Below are positions 11,335 through 25,094 of a DNA stretch of 64,000 bases, one piece after another. Positions within the stretch are counted from its first letter, which is position 1. Each line of letters opens with the position of its first letter. Under the pieces are notes generated by a model, which saw only the letters and a list, made by a program, of their open reading frames with translations, had not been told where the DNA came from and made no database searches. Source of the DNA: Siphonodentalium dalli (Eukaryota > Mollusca > Scaphopoda > Gadilida > Siphonodentaliidae); contig CP136066.1 of assembly GCA_032622095.1 (NCBI GenBank), forward strand, positions 55,828,609 through 55,892,608. The letters run 5' to 3'. The position numbers and the translations under genes are program-made.

Positions 11335-12062
11335 GATTTCCACCAAATGTATATACATGTATAATCATTTTCATGGTGTGAGGAATCTAATGTGGTGATG
11401 AACGGAATGATGTCAAGTATTGCTGTTCGTGTCAGTGGCGGGAGAGTGACATGCGCATCAAAATATAATGCATGGTGTGTTATAAGGATGCGAAAGTGTT
11501 ACCGTACCGTTGGAATCGGGGTGGGGAGGGAGAAGGGTTCCGAAATCGATAAGAAAATGTTTTTTCACCGATTTCCTACAAATTTGTATATGATAATCTC
11601 CATGATATAAGGAATCCAATGTGGTGAAAATAAGATGTCAAAGTGTTGCCATTCGTGTCAGGGCCGACACAGTGCACGAGATGGGCATCAAAATAGATAA
11701 ATATTTTTGTCACCGATTTCCATCAAATGTATATATAACAATCTTCATGGCATGATTAGTCTAATAAAGATGCCAAAGTGTGGCCGTTCGATTCAGGGTA
11801 AGGGAGAGGGGCACCAAAATAAGTACGTTTTTGTCGCCGATTTGTATATGCGGTTTAAAGATGCCAAAGTGTTGCCGTTCGTATCAGGGATGGAGATGAG
11901 CACCTACATCGATAAGAATATTTTTGACGCTGCATTCCACCAAATTTATGTATAATCATTTGCATGGTATGGTGAGTCTAATTGTGTGGTTTAAAGATGC
12001 AAATGTGTTGCCGTTCGAGTTAGGGGAGGGGAGGGAGACAAGAATTGATACAATATTTGCTC
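11335..12062 (+). repeat. Degenerate tandem array, units about 95-235 bp
   Basis: About five units share CCGATTTCCACCAAATGTAT, then ATGATAATC, ATGGTGTGAGGAATC, AAAGATGCCAAAGTGTTGCC and a purine-rich GGGGAGGGAG segment. Single units recur at about 36297-36440 and, inverted, at about 46260-46500. Open frames in this stretch are shadows of the repeat. Confidence 0.7.
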
Positions 12063-13942
12063 GATCCACAGGATATTATAACCTCGTTTATTTAACTTTT
12101 ATGGCATGAACAATATTTAAAAATTTACTGGTTTCCGGTACCAAAAAATATACTTTTTTTCTTCAAAAGTGCAGTTCATTTCAGCCAAACCTTGGCTGTT
12201 TATTTCACACCGGTTTCTGGGATAACCTGTGTGTCGACTGAGAACCTGCGTGTCAATTGAGGAGAACACACGGAGGATTTGTGTAAATGTTAGCCCAAAC
12301 GACATTTCTAAGTAACGACGGCTTTGTTGTTTATTTCGAGGAATAATACCGCATCATATGAATTCAGCCCAAATATATTGACAGGTGTCAAGGGTCTAAC
12401 TCTATACTGAGCAATAAAAAACTAATATTAATAAATACCGAGTATATTTAATTTAACGCCAATGGGTCGTTTATGTGCGTTTAAGAGTGTATTTATGCCT
12501 AAAGCAAAGTGAAATAACGATCTTAAAATGAATTGGCCGGTATATTTTATTAGTTATCAGGGTTAACAGGGTCGTAGTTGCATAAATTACAATATAGTTT
12601 ATGTTTATGCTAAGATAACTTGATCGGTATTGAGGTTAACACAAATCCCATATATGGAAATTCCAAATATGGAAAGTGACGTGCGCAAAACAGCTGCATC
12701 TCGGTTATCTGGGTCAGATATATTTATAGCGAAGAAATGTTGTCAAATTCCACGTCTGAATACGCGTCTTATTCTCACTTATATCAGTTTTATTCTATGT
12801 GTTGTTGTGTATTGTATTACTTTGATCAAGGTTGCGCTTTTGTTATTCTCACAAAAGGTAAATTTGATGCGTGTTTGATGCGTGTTTACATTTCAAAATT
12901 GCGTCGGCCATGTACAGTAACACTACAGTGCGACGGAATTCCACATTCCTTTATTACGAGACTAATTTATCGAATGAGGTCAAATTTTCGCATATAACAA
13001 GACTCTTATGTTATTCTGCACCATTCTGACGAGTGCCGAATTTCATTTCGCATTATTTTCGTTTTTATCGAAAAATAATCGTTCTCTATGCCTATATATG
13101 GACTGGAGATTCCCATGTAAATTTTTTCAACCAAAACAAATTCATTGTTTTGCCAATTTCAAGCTAGTTTATAGCATGGTCATGGCATAATTTGGCCTAG
13201 CGAGTGTCGGTAGACGTTTCTTGAGTGTGCACAACAAATTTTGGTCCCAACGAAGCAGGCTAAAATCCTGAAATTTGTCAATTTTACTTTGCGTGTGAAG
13301 AAAATATTCATTTAAACTTCCAAAATTGGTTGAAATATGCTCAACAACATTCAGTTGAATGGTGACATTATTTATAGTCACCGACTAACTTCCACGATGA
13401 ATCAAATTTGTTTTTATTGATGACAATTATGTCGCGAGAGATAAAAATGTAAATTTTTTAAAGAAAATGTTAAATTTTAGCTCATTTTAAGACTTTAATT
13501 GCTTGTAGATCGGTGTTAATTATCTTCGTCAATGATGTCATGTCACGCTTGTTAATAATTCATTTGTTCGGAAATACTTATTGGGGGTCGAAATGTATAA
13601 AATTTAACTACCACCACTTCCAAAAACAACACCGATAAACAATAACGCTCTTTGTTCCATGCAATGGAAATGGCTATTTATTGTCCTGATATCAGTGATA
13701 TAAATGAATGCCTAAAATTAGTATTATCCTGAAATAAATTTATGCCACTTTGGCGAACATGGGAACCACGGTACAATTTATGCCATTTAGGCACACTTCA
13801 GAGTGAAATCAGGGCTTATATTTCGGCGAGAATCCAAATCTAGATTCTCGTAAATATTCTCGCAAATTACCCTGGATTCTCGTGAAAAAGTACATATGGA
13901 TTCTCGCAAAATCAGATGAAATATATGCCCTGGAAATATAGC
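12063..13942. other. Gene-free stretch
   Basis: No convincing gene on either strand. Short frames (12117-12305, 12630-12997, 13169-13381) have no recognisable domain or codon pattern. GATTCTCG recurs several times at 13830-13915. Confidence 0.45.
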
Positions 13943-15404
13943 AAATCGTTTAATGCTTTAGAATTTTTGTTTTCGGAGATTTATATATATGCTTAAAGAC
14001 ATATTATGGACTTGTTATGGACTTTTTCGGGTGCGAGAAACTCAGAAATTGATAAGTTAGTGCTCAGGCACTTGCCAACCTGGGGAATGTTATCATTCTA
14101 CTAACATCACTGAAAATTTCCAAAAAAATCTACCACACCATTTCATAGAGAACATCGTCTGAACTACTCCAAATTGTAAATATTTACATCTCGATTCGGG
14201 GCGCAACTATCGGCTATAATTAAACAAAAATGATTTCGCCATCGAGAGTCATTGCATTTAACTAATATATAAGAATGACGTTGTGTATCATCCATTTGGA
14301 TTAATATTCGTAACAAATAACTACTTTGAGAAAGATTATTCTTAATTTCGATTTGATCACTCTGCCCGGTGTCTGCCGGAGTGTTTCACATCACTTTAAT
14401 CAAGGAAGACTGTTCAGAAAAACTGCATTTCAAGAAATCGTTTAATGCTTTAGAATTTTTGTTTTCGGAGATTTATATATATGCTTAAAGACATATTATG
14501 GACTTGTTATGGACTTTTTCGGGTGCGAGAAATTGATAAGTTAGTGCTCAGGCACTTTGCCAACCTGGGGAATGTTATCATTCTACTAACATCACTGAAA
14601 ATTTCCAAAAAAATCTACCACCCCACTTCATAGAGAACATCGTCTGAACTACTCCAAATTGTAAATATTTACATCTCGATTCGGGGCGCAACTATCGGCT
14701 ATAATTAAACAAAAATGATTTCGCCATTGAGAGTCATTGCATTTAACTAATATATAAGAATGACGTTGTGTATCATCCATTTGGATTAATATTCGTAACA
14801 AATAACTACTTTGAGAAAGATTATTCTTAATTTCTATTTGATCACTCTGCCCGGTGTCTGCCGGAGTGTTTCACATCACTTTAATCAAGGAAGACTGTTC
14901 AGAAAAACTGTATTTCAAGAAATCGTTTAATGCTTTAGAATTTTGGTTTTCGGAGATTTATATATATGCTTAAAGACATATTATGGACTTGTTATGGACT
15001 TTTTCGGGTGCGAGAAATTGATAAGTTAGTGCTCAGGCACTTTGCCAACCTGGGGAATGTTATCATTCTACTAACATCACTGAAAATTTCCAAAAAAATC
15101 TACCACCCCACTTCATAGAGAACATCGTCTGAACTACTCCAAATTGTAAATATTTACATCTCGATTCGGGGCGCAACTATCGGCTATAATTAAACAAAAA
15201 TGATTTCGCCATCGAGAGTCATTGCATTTAACTAATATATAAGAATGACGTTGTGTATCATCCATTTGGATTAATATTCGTAACAAATAACTACTTTGAG
15301 AAAGATTATTCTTAATTTCTATTTGATCACTCTGCCCGTTGTCTGCCGGAGTGTTTCACATCACTTTAATCAAGGAAGACTGTTCAGAAAAACTGCATTT
15401 CAAG
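13943..15404 (+). repeat. Three tandem copies of a 485-492-bp unit
   Basis: Units start at AAATCGTTTAATGC at 13943, 14435 and 14920. They are almost identical over their whole length; unit 1 has a few extra bases (CTCAG after GCGAGAAA). Each ends CAGAAAAACTGCATTTCAAG or one base different. Such low divergence suggests a recent duplication. No gene is visible in the unit. Confidence 0.95.
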
Positions 15405-18051
15405 ATCACCAAACAACTTTCCTTTTTAGGGCCACCACATCTTTCCAAAGATGTACTTCTTCCATTTTGCTATCAAAGACCGAAAAATGTCGTTAAACTA
15501 GAGATTAAAATACCCACTAAGGGCCCCTATATCTTGAAATATTAAAGACCGAGAATGTCGTTAAACTATAAAGACCGAAAAATGTCGTTAAACTAGAGAT
15601 CCAAACATCCCCATCCCCTATTTTTTTTAGACAATTAAGAACGAAATATGTCGTTACACCATTAATACATAATTTGTGTTTATGAAAGTCTGGCACCCAT
15701 TAGCAGTTTGTTTTCAGTACATTTTAATATTCATTAGAACGTAAACAATTATTCGCTGACAGAAATCATGTTAATATCGCCTTTCGTTACTGGTTTCCTC
15801 GACTCAAATATTTCTCACTGCTCAATACTTATAATTAAAAAAAATGTTCTGTGTTTTGTGTCACTTCTTAATAGCATTATGTATTCTGCTATTGACAAGA
15901 AACAAAGTTGCAGTATACCTTAAAGGTACGGAAGGCCTTGGTGGGTATCCTGTGAACATATTTCCACCTGTCAAAAACCGCTACAAACGAAAATAATATT
16001 CAAATATAGACATACTTTGTTAATATACAAATGAGAAATATCTCATAAAAAGTATGTTATTGTCGTAAATTTGACGATTGTTATGTAAACAAAGCATAAA
16101 AAGTTACTTTCTTGGTGTTTCTTTATATTATGATGGTAAACATAAAGAGCGTTCTTTGTTGCTCAATTCCTTATTTGGAAATAATAAAGAGCGTTTATAC
16201 CATTTGTGTGTGATTAGCCAGTAGCATTGTGCTGCCTTCTATAACACAATCAGACTCTTGTTTAGGTAAAATTTAGTAGGTCTTTATGTGAGCATGATGT
16301 TTACGCGATAGTGATCGTATATTTGAACCAAAATGTATGCGTTTTAATATTTTTCTGTTTACGGTGTTTGGAACAAATATGAATATTTTCGACAACTAAG
16401 CCCCCTCGTCCCTTTAATATAATTAATATAACATCCCTCATCCAATAATCTCCAAATTGCATATCTAATTTCAATCCTAGTTACACGTCACCCCTCATCA
16501 TTTGCCAATTGTACACCCTTTTTTTTGCTGCTGCTGCAACTGTTCAATTTCTTTAAAAATTATTGAAAAAATGGCCCTCCCGCCCGCCGACATTTACCTA
16601 TGATTTTTTTTTATCATCGGTCCGCACCAAAATTGAGCACACGTCCCTATATAATATACCTATTTAAACCGAGTATACACGGTGGTGTAATAGATCAACC
16701 GTTAATTTAACCGTTTAGGTAGCATATTTCCACGTATACGTTATCACGACAAATCCCTGCTGATCTGCTATTAATGAACCAAACACTTAACATGTCAACA
16801 CACTCTGGCCCGCCAATGCTACAGTGTATAAACGTAACGGGGCAAATATGCACATTATATTGGCAGCTAACGAGAGCATTCATCATCAGCAATCTGCTCA
16901 CCCCTTTTAGCCGATACGATAGAAACTAAACGATTTGTTACTTCTAATTACCCGTACTTAATTACACTACTTGCGTGTTAATAAAGTACGACCCCATTAC
17001 CACTAAAGGTGAAACATGGGATTTAGAACATTAATATTCACTCTTACATAGTTCCACATTCAAGGTGTAATCGTATGTCAGTTGTAACGTTGTGAAACTG
17101 CAACCGAACTGAATTATTCTATGCTAAATAGTTCATGGCTGACCTGATGCATGCATCTTAGTTTTCTTGTATATCCATGATATCGTATCTGAATATATTG
17201 AGAGGTGATTTAATTATTCTTGATTAATGAAATTTAATGATTATTTTCAATTAGAGGGCAACTATCCATAAATATGTTCTATATATGAGAACCTTCATGT
17301 CATGCCTGTTGATCAAAAACATTGGGCTGAGGTGTGTTCTGGGTCATGGGTTCATTACCAAGATAAAGCTGACCACCATGTCTCTTAACACTGTGGCCTA
17401 ATTCCAGTTGATTGATCCCCGCTTGAGTGGACCATATATACTGCATATCAACATGTATTTGCATTGGGCTGGAATATTTGCGACTGCTTTATTCTTTACT
17501 ACATTATACTGGGATATGATGCTATATTATGCAATTAAAAATCTAACTCGACATTATGATACAAATGAAGCATCCTCTCAAAGAGCCAAAACAATTAGCT
17601 ATTTCGTGATTGGAGTTTTTGTGAAATTATTAATTATTCCAGCGGTTCTTGGTACCGAAAGGGACAAAAAACAAAACAAGAAACTTTTATTTTCAACCTC
17701 TCAAATGTAATAACCTCTTGACTTCTATACGTCAGCTCTGAGTCCGGACCTAAAATGTCACGTTATGTGCTGCATTCGGACCTACTTCAGGCGACCGCAA
17801 TTCATAAGGCTAACTCAGAAATTGGTGCAACTGAAAAATTCTATCTCAAAGTTTCAATCAATGTATGGTGTTGAAGGATTGGTAATTTTATTAGGCTTTG
17901 CGTCAAGTCATTTGTATGATTTTCGTGATATTCCCATCATATTTTTCCACTGAAAAATGGCACCATGACGTCATTCGGCAGCGAAGAGATTAAAATCCAT
18001 TGTTTTTATCGTCTCTTAACAATTGCTCAGATTCTTTATACAACGAAATTG
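15405..18051. other. Gene-poor stretch with small repeats
   Basis: Short repeats of ACCGAAAAATGTCGTTAAAC lie at about 15478-15598. 15660-15775 (TATGAAAGTCTGGCACCCAT and following) is related to about 48450-48555. No gene is supported apart from the weak frame at 17408-17710. Confidence 0.5.
17408..17710 (+). other. Weak candidate open frame with two hydrophobic segments
   Basis: A 100-codon frame that opens directly after TTCCAG, which could be a splice acceptor. Residues about 20-42 and 66-80 are hydrophobic and could be membrane helices. There is no initiating ATG near the start, no recognised domain and no partner exon. Chance in AT-rich DNA is the most likely explanation. Confidence 0.12.
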
Positions 18052-19463
18052 TCGATAAACTAAAATTTTAGGGTCAACCTAGAAAAAATTCGGACTAAGT
18101 TGGTTTTTATACTATTTTGAAGATGAAGCTATTCTCTATAACATATCCAAAATCCGCTAAAATCCGCTTTGAGCATATTTTGTAATTCAATATGGTGTCC
18201 AAGATGGCCGAGATTTTCCGTTAAATCAGTTTGATGCAATTATAGTGAGAAAATCTTGTCATATGTATACACATGTATACATTTTTGTGAAGCTAAGACA
18301 TACCGTCAGCTTTTTGTGTAAGAATTGGAACTCCCCGTCAAAGATGGCCGTCAAAATGGTGACCGGAAGCGGAAAATGTGATGTTTTTTACTGATACCTT
18401 TAAGATCAGTTTCTGCTGTTTGGAACTGGATGAGAAATGTAACTTATTTTGTATTTAATATGTTAACTGACCATTGGAGCAAAGAAATAATTATGCCATT
18501 CAGGGGCCACACCCCTTCCGATAGCTCACAATTTAGATTTTGTAGAATGCAGTATAAATTTTCACAAAAAATCATATTTCTTCAATAAGAACTGTGCAAT
18601 TTAAATGATGAATTCTATTTCTTATGGATATTCAAACTCAATGGTACAAAAATGTTCACTTTGGCTCAAAATGACTGCCAAAATATGAAAAATGGTAAAT
18701 ATTGTATCAGCGTTACATGCAATCGCTTATAAGTTGTGGTTGATGAACAAAATAGACTATTCTGTCTTATATACATTGAATACCAACATTTCTTATGCAC
18801 CTGGATTAATTTTTACTATTTACTATTCTGAAATTACCAGAATTATGGAATTTTTCTATCACAAACTTGGCATCAAAATCGGCAAAACTTTTCAGGTTTG
18901 GACCATTTTTTTCAAGTAAAATGGAACTATCTTTGGTATCAAAGGTTCTTTTTATTTTGATATGCCTTAAATGTGTCACAGTGCGGTGTTTTAGACAATA
19001 TTACTTAAGATAACTTGAAAAATGGCAACCAAATTTGGTAAAAAGTTTATATTCCGAACATTATTCTCTGCTGTTCCCAAATGGTAGAAAAATTGTGACA
19101 CCCGTGGTTATTAAACATGCTACTTATTCAACTGGCAACTTAATCTTATATTATGGTTGTCCCAGTACCTTATGAGGCACGACAAATTCATTTTAAGGGA
19201 TTCAGTATGGGTTTTGCCGAACATCTCTTTTGGGAATCTGCATGTCCATGCTTTTAACGGAACTTTGAAACTGAACTGAGAGGGATCATATTATGTGGCT
19301 ACTCTTGCCCATTAGCATCAGAATTGATTAACGTATAAACTATTGTCAGGAAAACCGTTTACTTCACATTGCATATAAAATGCAATTAATGTGGAGAACA
19401 CTCTGATATTACCGCTCTATCGATTAACATATCCTTGAATTATTGTGGAAAGCAATAGTCACG

Positions 19464-20079
19464 CAAATGTGCACCAGTACAAATAACACACGAGCATGCA
19501 GTCACCCATATACATGAACACCACACAAATGGCCATGTGCCACTCGCTGTAGAATTACACCTAACCCATTACCATATAGCCACATTTGGGTACGCATACA
19601 CCCAACACATGGCCCTATAGCCGTGCGTAACCATGCTGACACACCGGGTATACTCCTACACCTCACACGACATGTATACATATTCATTACATCCATGAAC
19701 ATAAAGTAAACTCTTGTATACCTATTCGCCTCTCACAATAGGCCACACAGTCACTCACCTACCATAGAGTCACTCCAGATGTATTCATATAGACTTCACC
19801 AATGGCCTCGCAGCCATTCTAGATATACCAATGTCCCGTACCGCGCACACGGACATTCATACACTCCAGACTTACATATACACCTACCCCATGACAATTC
19901 AGGCTCTCGCTGTATACGCATAAACCACATTCGTGATCATAGTCACTCCTTGTGTATCAATTCATCCCACCATTAATTTTGCCATACTGTCAATCCCTAT
20001 ATACATATTGGCCGTGCCATGGCCATATAGTCACTCGTGATATACATATACACCTCACCCATGACCACAGCATGACCCC

Positions 20080-20127
<48 letters not shown>

Positions 20128-20790
20128 CATCAATGGTCATACAACCCTTCAATATATCCCAATACCCCGCACATACAGCCATTCGTACACTTCAGACTTG
20201 CATATACATCTCAACCAATACAATTCAGCCACTCGCTGTATACTTATACACCCTATCCATGAGCATTCAGCTATTCACTGTATACTTGTACATACCCACC
20301 AATGACAATACAATACATATAAACATAAGGGATGCAGATACACTTCAACAATGACCATGTACACATATACACATTGCCCATAACCATACAACCACTCACT
20401 ATTTATCCATACACCCATCCATTACCATATAGCCAACATATGTATACATATACACCCACCATGACAACACAGCCACCCAATGTACACCTGTATTGTACAT
20501 CCCACCAACCACAGTCACTCCATATATACATAAACACACATGTGGATAATGTAGCTACTCTTGTTATGCCCATACACAACTTCAATGACCAGGCAGCCAC
20601 TCACTGTAAACATGTTCATCTCACACATGACCATACAGCTACTCCTTATATACCTATACATCTCACCATGGACACCCCATGGGGCATATGGTCACACATT
20701 GTATAACTATTCACATCATTCATGAATACAATAACTCCATGTATACCTACTCACATCGCCTATGACCATGCAGTCAACATACATACACAC
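19464..20790 (-). repeat. 42-bp minisatellite of copy 2
   Basis: Right-hand orientation units (ACCATACAGTCACTCC, TATACATATACACC). Interrupted by an (AT)n run at 20083-20124. Periodic open frames on both strands are artefacts. Confidence 0.8.
20083..20124. repeat. (AT)n microsatellite
   Basis: About 40 bp of uninterrupted AT dinucleotides inside the minisatellite of copy 2. Confidence 0.95.
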
Positions 20791-21024
20791 TGTATTAAGT
20801 TGATCAATGTTGATGCCAATGGGCCAGAATAGACACATAATATGGTCCCACTCAGTTCCGTTTCAACGTTCTGTCCATTTCCTTTCAAAAACAAGGACAA
20901 ATCCCAAAGGAAGTTTTTGGCAGAATCCATATTGCATTCCTCAAAATGAACTTGTTATGCCTCATAGGGTACCGGGCAACCAGACTAGAACATTTAGTTG
21001 ATTAAGCAGCATGTGAGTCACAAT

Positions 21025-21079
21025 TGATTATGTATACATATACACCACGCATATACACATGTATATGTATACATAATCA
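21025..21079. repeat. 55-bp palindrome inserted in the right arm of copy 2
   Basis: Perfect 19-bp arms (TGATTATGTATACATATAC and its reverse complement) around a 17-nt loop. It is flanked by near-repeats of GTTGATTAAGCAGCATG / GAGTCACAATT, which suggests a small insertion or a local duplication. Confidence 0.75.
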
Positions 21080-22127
21080 AGTTGATTAAGTAGCAAGCGA
21101 GTCACAATTTGCTACCTTTTCGGAACAGCAGAGAATAATGTTTATCAAATTTGGTTGCCATTTTGTAAGCCATCTTGAGTAATTTTGTCTGAAACACCTC
21201 AGTGTGACACATGTAACACATAGCAATACAATAAACATCTTTAATACCAAACATAGTTCCATTTTACTTTTAAAAAATGGTTCAAAGCCGATTTTGATAT
21301 CAGGTTTGTGACAGAAAAATTCGAATAATTCTGGTAATTTCAGTGGATAAAATAGTTACAAATACCATAGGTGCATCATACATGTTAGTAGTCAAGGTAT
21401 GTAAGACAGAATAGTCAATTTTGTGCATCACCACAACTTGTAAGCGGTAGCATGGCACGCTGGGACAATAATTACAATTTTCCATATTTTGGCAGCCATT
21501 TTGAGCCCAAGTGACAATTTTGGTACTATTGAGTTGGAATATCAATAAGATATAGAATGCATCAATTACATTGCACAGTTCTTCCTATTTCTTTGTGAAA
21601 TATGACTAGAATTCCAATGGTGATTTTGTGTGAAATGTTATACCGCGTTTTGTAAAATCGAATTTTTAAGTGATCGGAAGGGGTGTGGACCCCATGAATA
21701 GCATATTTCATTGCTCCAATGGTCAATTAAATGCTAAATTCAAAATAAAGTCACAATTCTCAACCAGTTCCAATCCACACAACTTATCTTAAAGATATTA
21801 GTAAAAAGCGTAAAACATTTCAACTTCCGGTCGCCATTTTGGTGGCCATCTTGGATGGGGAGTTCCAATTTTGGCACATAAAGGTGACGCCATGTCTTAG
21901 CTTCACAAAAATGTATACATGTGTATACATGCGACAAGATGTTCTCACTATAATTGCATCAAGTTGGCTTATAGGAAAATGGCAGCCATCTTGGACGCCA
22001 TCTTGAATTACAAAAAATGCTCAAAGCGGATTTTAGCGGATTTTGGATATGTTATAGAGGATATATTCCTCTTCAAAATGGTATACAAAGCAACTTAGTC
22101 AAATTTTCTAGGTCAAACCTTTATCGA

Positions 22128-24061
22128 TCAGACTAATATGTGAAATTAATTTGGTGTTTTTGGCGAATCGGTGGGGTAAATATAAGATTATATATATATA
22201 ATATATTATATTGTATATAAGATTTATGATTATAGCTCGTCGTAGTGATGTGAAATAGCTGAGTTACTGCAATGTGTGTACTGTGTTTATGGGTGTTTGT
22301 GCTTGGATATATTCTTTCAACATAACATCAGGTGGGCGACAAATACAATGTCTACCGGCTCAATGGGCGACAGTGTGATTTGTCGCCCGGCATGTAACAG
22401 GAGTTTTGCCAAATCAGAAGGGGGTAAAATACGGAGAAGGGGAACAGCATTTCTTTATTGATATTTGGTATTTGGTTCACATGTTGAATATGGTGATGGT
22501 CTGTTGATTTTTGCCGGAGTTGTGGACCTTTCTCGACTTTTTGGGTTGTCCGAATTAAAGCTTAAACATTTCTTGATATTTGGTATGTGGTTGACATGCC
22601 TTTGAGAAAACGCAGATCAAGTTCGAAAATGGATGATCATGGCTCAATGAAGTCACTTTTGTTGAAGTAATGGAACAATTTGCAAAAAGCTGTTCATGCA
22701 CATGATGGTGTCCATTGTGGAAATTGGAAATGATGTTTTTATTTTGGATTATGCCATGCTTACCAAAGGTAAATTTAAACCAGTCATGGTTATTATACAT
22801 CCATAAGAAAACATCAAGGCTTATTTTGTAGATATTTTGTGTTATTTGGTAGTAATTTGTGTTGGTTTAGATAACGCTCAGTATGTCAATGGAGATCATT
22901 AGCTGCTAAAATTGCTAGTTTGGTGGACTTGACATTTTCACACCGTAGTGTCTAGTCACTTGCCCTCCCTATTAATATCTGGCCAACTGCGTAATATATA
23001 ACTTTTTTCTCCGGAGATTTGCATGAAAATCCCCATTCATCATCATTTATTGTCTAACATCTATATATAAGACATTCAAGACAAATTACAAATAAATATA
23101 TACAAATAATATATACAGTCACGTGTGCATCATCACGCATAATATAATCATAATACATTGAATTAATTTCCCTGTTCATTTAAGATCTTTCTAACATGTA
23201 TTAATCTATAGTCATTTAATTAACTTGATTTATATATATATCATATATGTGGTTATTATTAGGTGCGTATTTATATAACAGAACACTTTGCCGGGCTGGT
23301 CCGGCTCGCCAAGAGTAGAGATCGACGCTGGGCGAGCATGACCAACTCGGGCCCATGTCAAGTTGCATGTTATATACGGACCCAAAGCCTACGCTCTATG
23401 GTAGATATAATACCATTTACTGCCGAATGAGTTGGCTGTGAGTGGGATGGATCCACGGCATATGCATACACTGTTCTACATTTCTGAAAATACGCGTCGG
23501 TTACTGGCATAACATCACATCAAAAAGATACATCTTCGATCGCCCCCTCAGTGCACCCCTGTCGCAATAAAACATCGCGTCATTTTGACCTGCACGTGAA
23601 CAGCATGATTCGGTCCACTTGCTCGCGTACTGACCTAGTATCACAGATGTGATTTTATTATCATAGTCTGGTCGGAACAGCTACATTTGTGGAATACTAG
23701 AACCCTAGAGGCATTTTTGGGGAAAAGCATGAAACTAAGTTTTCTAGCATAAATCAAGTATGCTGAATCCAATGAGGGTGCCTGTCGCTGCCTGTGACCC
23801 ATATTTCACCCATAAAATCAACTTAAAGTCACATACTGTTTTTATTGCCGCGAAAATACAGTAAGTCAATATCGAGACATATTTCACACTCGTTATACAT
23901 ATAATATCATGAACATGGGAATATTTTATTATTTGAATCACCACTCGAGACCTTTCTGTCAGAACTATCTCATCATCTGCTATACATATATGGATAAGTA
24001 TGTTATTTAATAAGTAAACGCTCTTCATGAAATCACACCAGGTTGAAAGTTGTGTGAATCA
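22128..24061. other. Gene-free stretch
   Basis: No gene is supported. A partial match to the 33841-34253 MITE (GGAGATTTGCATGAAAATCC) lies near 23010-23040. A GC-richer segment at 23285-23360 was checked for a tRNA and none was found. Confidence 0.45.
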
Positions 24062-25094
24062 GGATTAAGTTGAAAATATGACGTTTTTTCACAAATATCT
24101 TCATACTGTTTGGAACTGGTTGAGTAATGTGATTATTTTGTGTTTTGTATATTAACTGATCATTGGAGCAATTCAATATGCAATTATTGGTGTCCTAGCC
24201 CCTTCCCTCAAAAACGCGGTACAAAATTTCACACAAAAATCACAATTGGGATTCTAGTCATATTTCAACAAGAAATGAACAGAACTTTGTAATCTAAGTG
24301 AGGCATATCATTACCTATGAATATTCCAACTCATTGGAACCAAAATTCTTACTTTGGCTCAAAATGGCTGCCAAAATGGCCGCCAAAATATGGAAAATGG
24401 TAAATATTGCCCCAGCGTGTCCTGCAATCGCTTACAAATTGTGGTTGATGTATAAAATTGGCCTCCTATTCTGCCTCCTATACATTGAATACTAACATGT
24501 CTGATGCACCATGGTTAATTGTTACTATTGTCACCACTGACACCACCAAAAATATTGGACTTTTCTCTCAAAAACTTGACATAAATATCGGCAAAAATTA
24601 ACTTTTCAGGTATGGATCATTTTCTCAAGTAAAATGTAAATGTCTTTGGATTCAAACGTGTTTATTGTTTTGGTCTATCTTAAATGTGTCACACTACGGT
24701 ATTTATAGACCAAATTGCTCAAGATGGCTTCCAAAATGGCAACCAAATTTATAAAAAGTTTTATTTACATATATCCCGAACATTATTCTCTGTGTTATCA
24801 TAAAAGGTAGTAAATTGTGACTCACTTGGTTATTATACGTGTTAGTTAATTAACTGACAACTATATGTTATATTCTGGTTGTCCCAGTTCCGCATGGGGC
24901 ATGACAAATTCATTTTAAAGTATGGAATTTTGCCAAGAACCTCTTTTGTGATTCTGGCCATATTATTGAAAGGAAATGGGCAGAACTTTGAGACGGAACC
25001 GAGATGAACCATAATCTGTGGCTATTCTGGTCCATTATGATAACTAAAATATCAACTGGATACAGCGTGGATGCCAAGATGGTAGTCAGGGAGT

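Larger units (their letters stand above)
18052..22127. mobile_element. Foldback element copy 2 (diverged, left minisatellite lost)
   Basis: The ends are inverted copies: TCGATAAA and then a shared ACCTAGAAAA segment; AAAATCCGCTTTGAGCAT on the left is matched inverted on the right near 22015. Arms (18052 to about 19320, and about 20790-22127) are diverged relatives of the copy 1 arms, including the ETS-like plus paired ATGGC block at 18345-18370 and 21822-21855. The left minisatellite is absent: the left arm runs almost straight into the hinge (19396-19463). Exact ends and target-site duplication are unclear. Confidence 0.7.

Noticed and set aside
19952-20706. Open frames of 117 and 124 codons, plus strand
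   Set aside because: They follow the copy 2 minisatellite and the (AT)n run (YIYIYI peptide), so are repeat artefacts.
23285-23360. Possible tRNA in a GC-rich patch
   Set aside because: No B box, no acceptor stem pairing and no anticodon loop could be placed.
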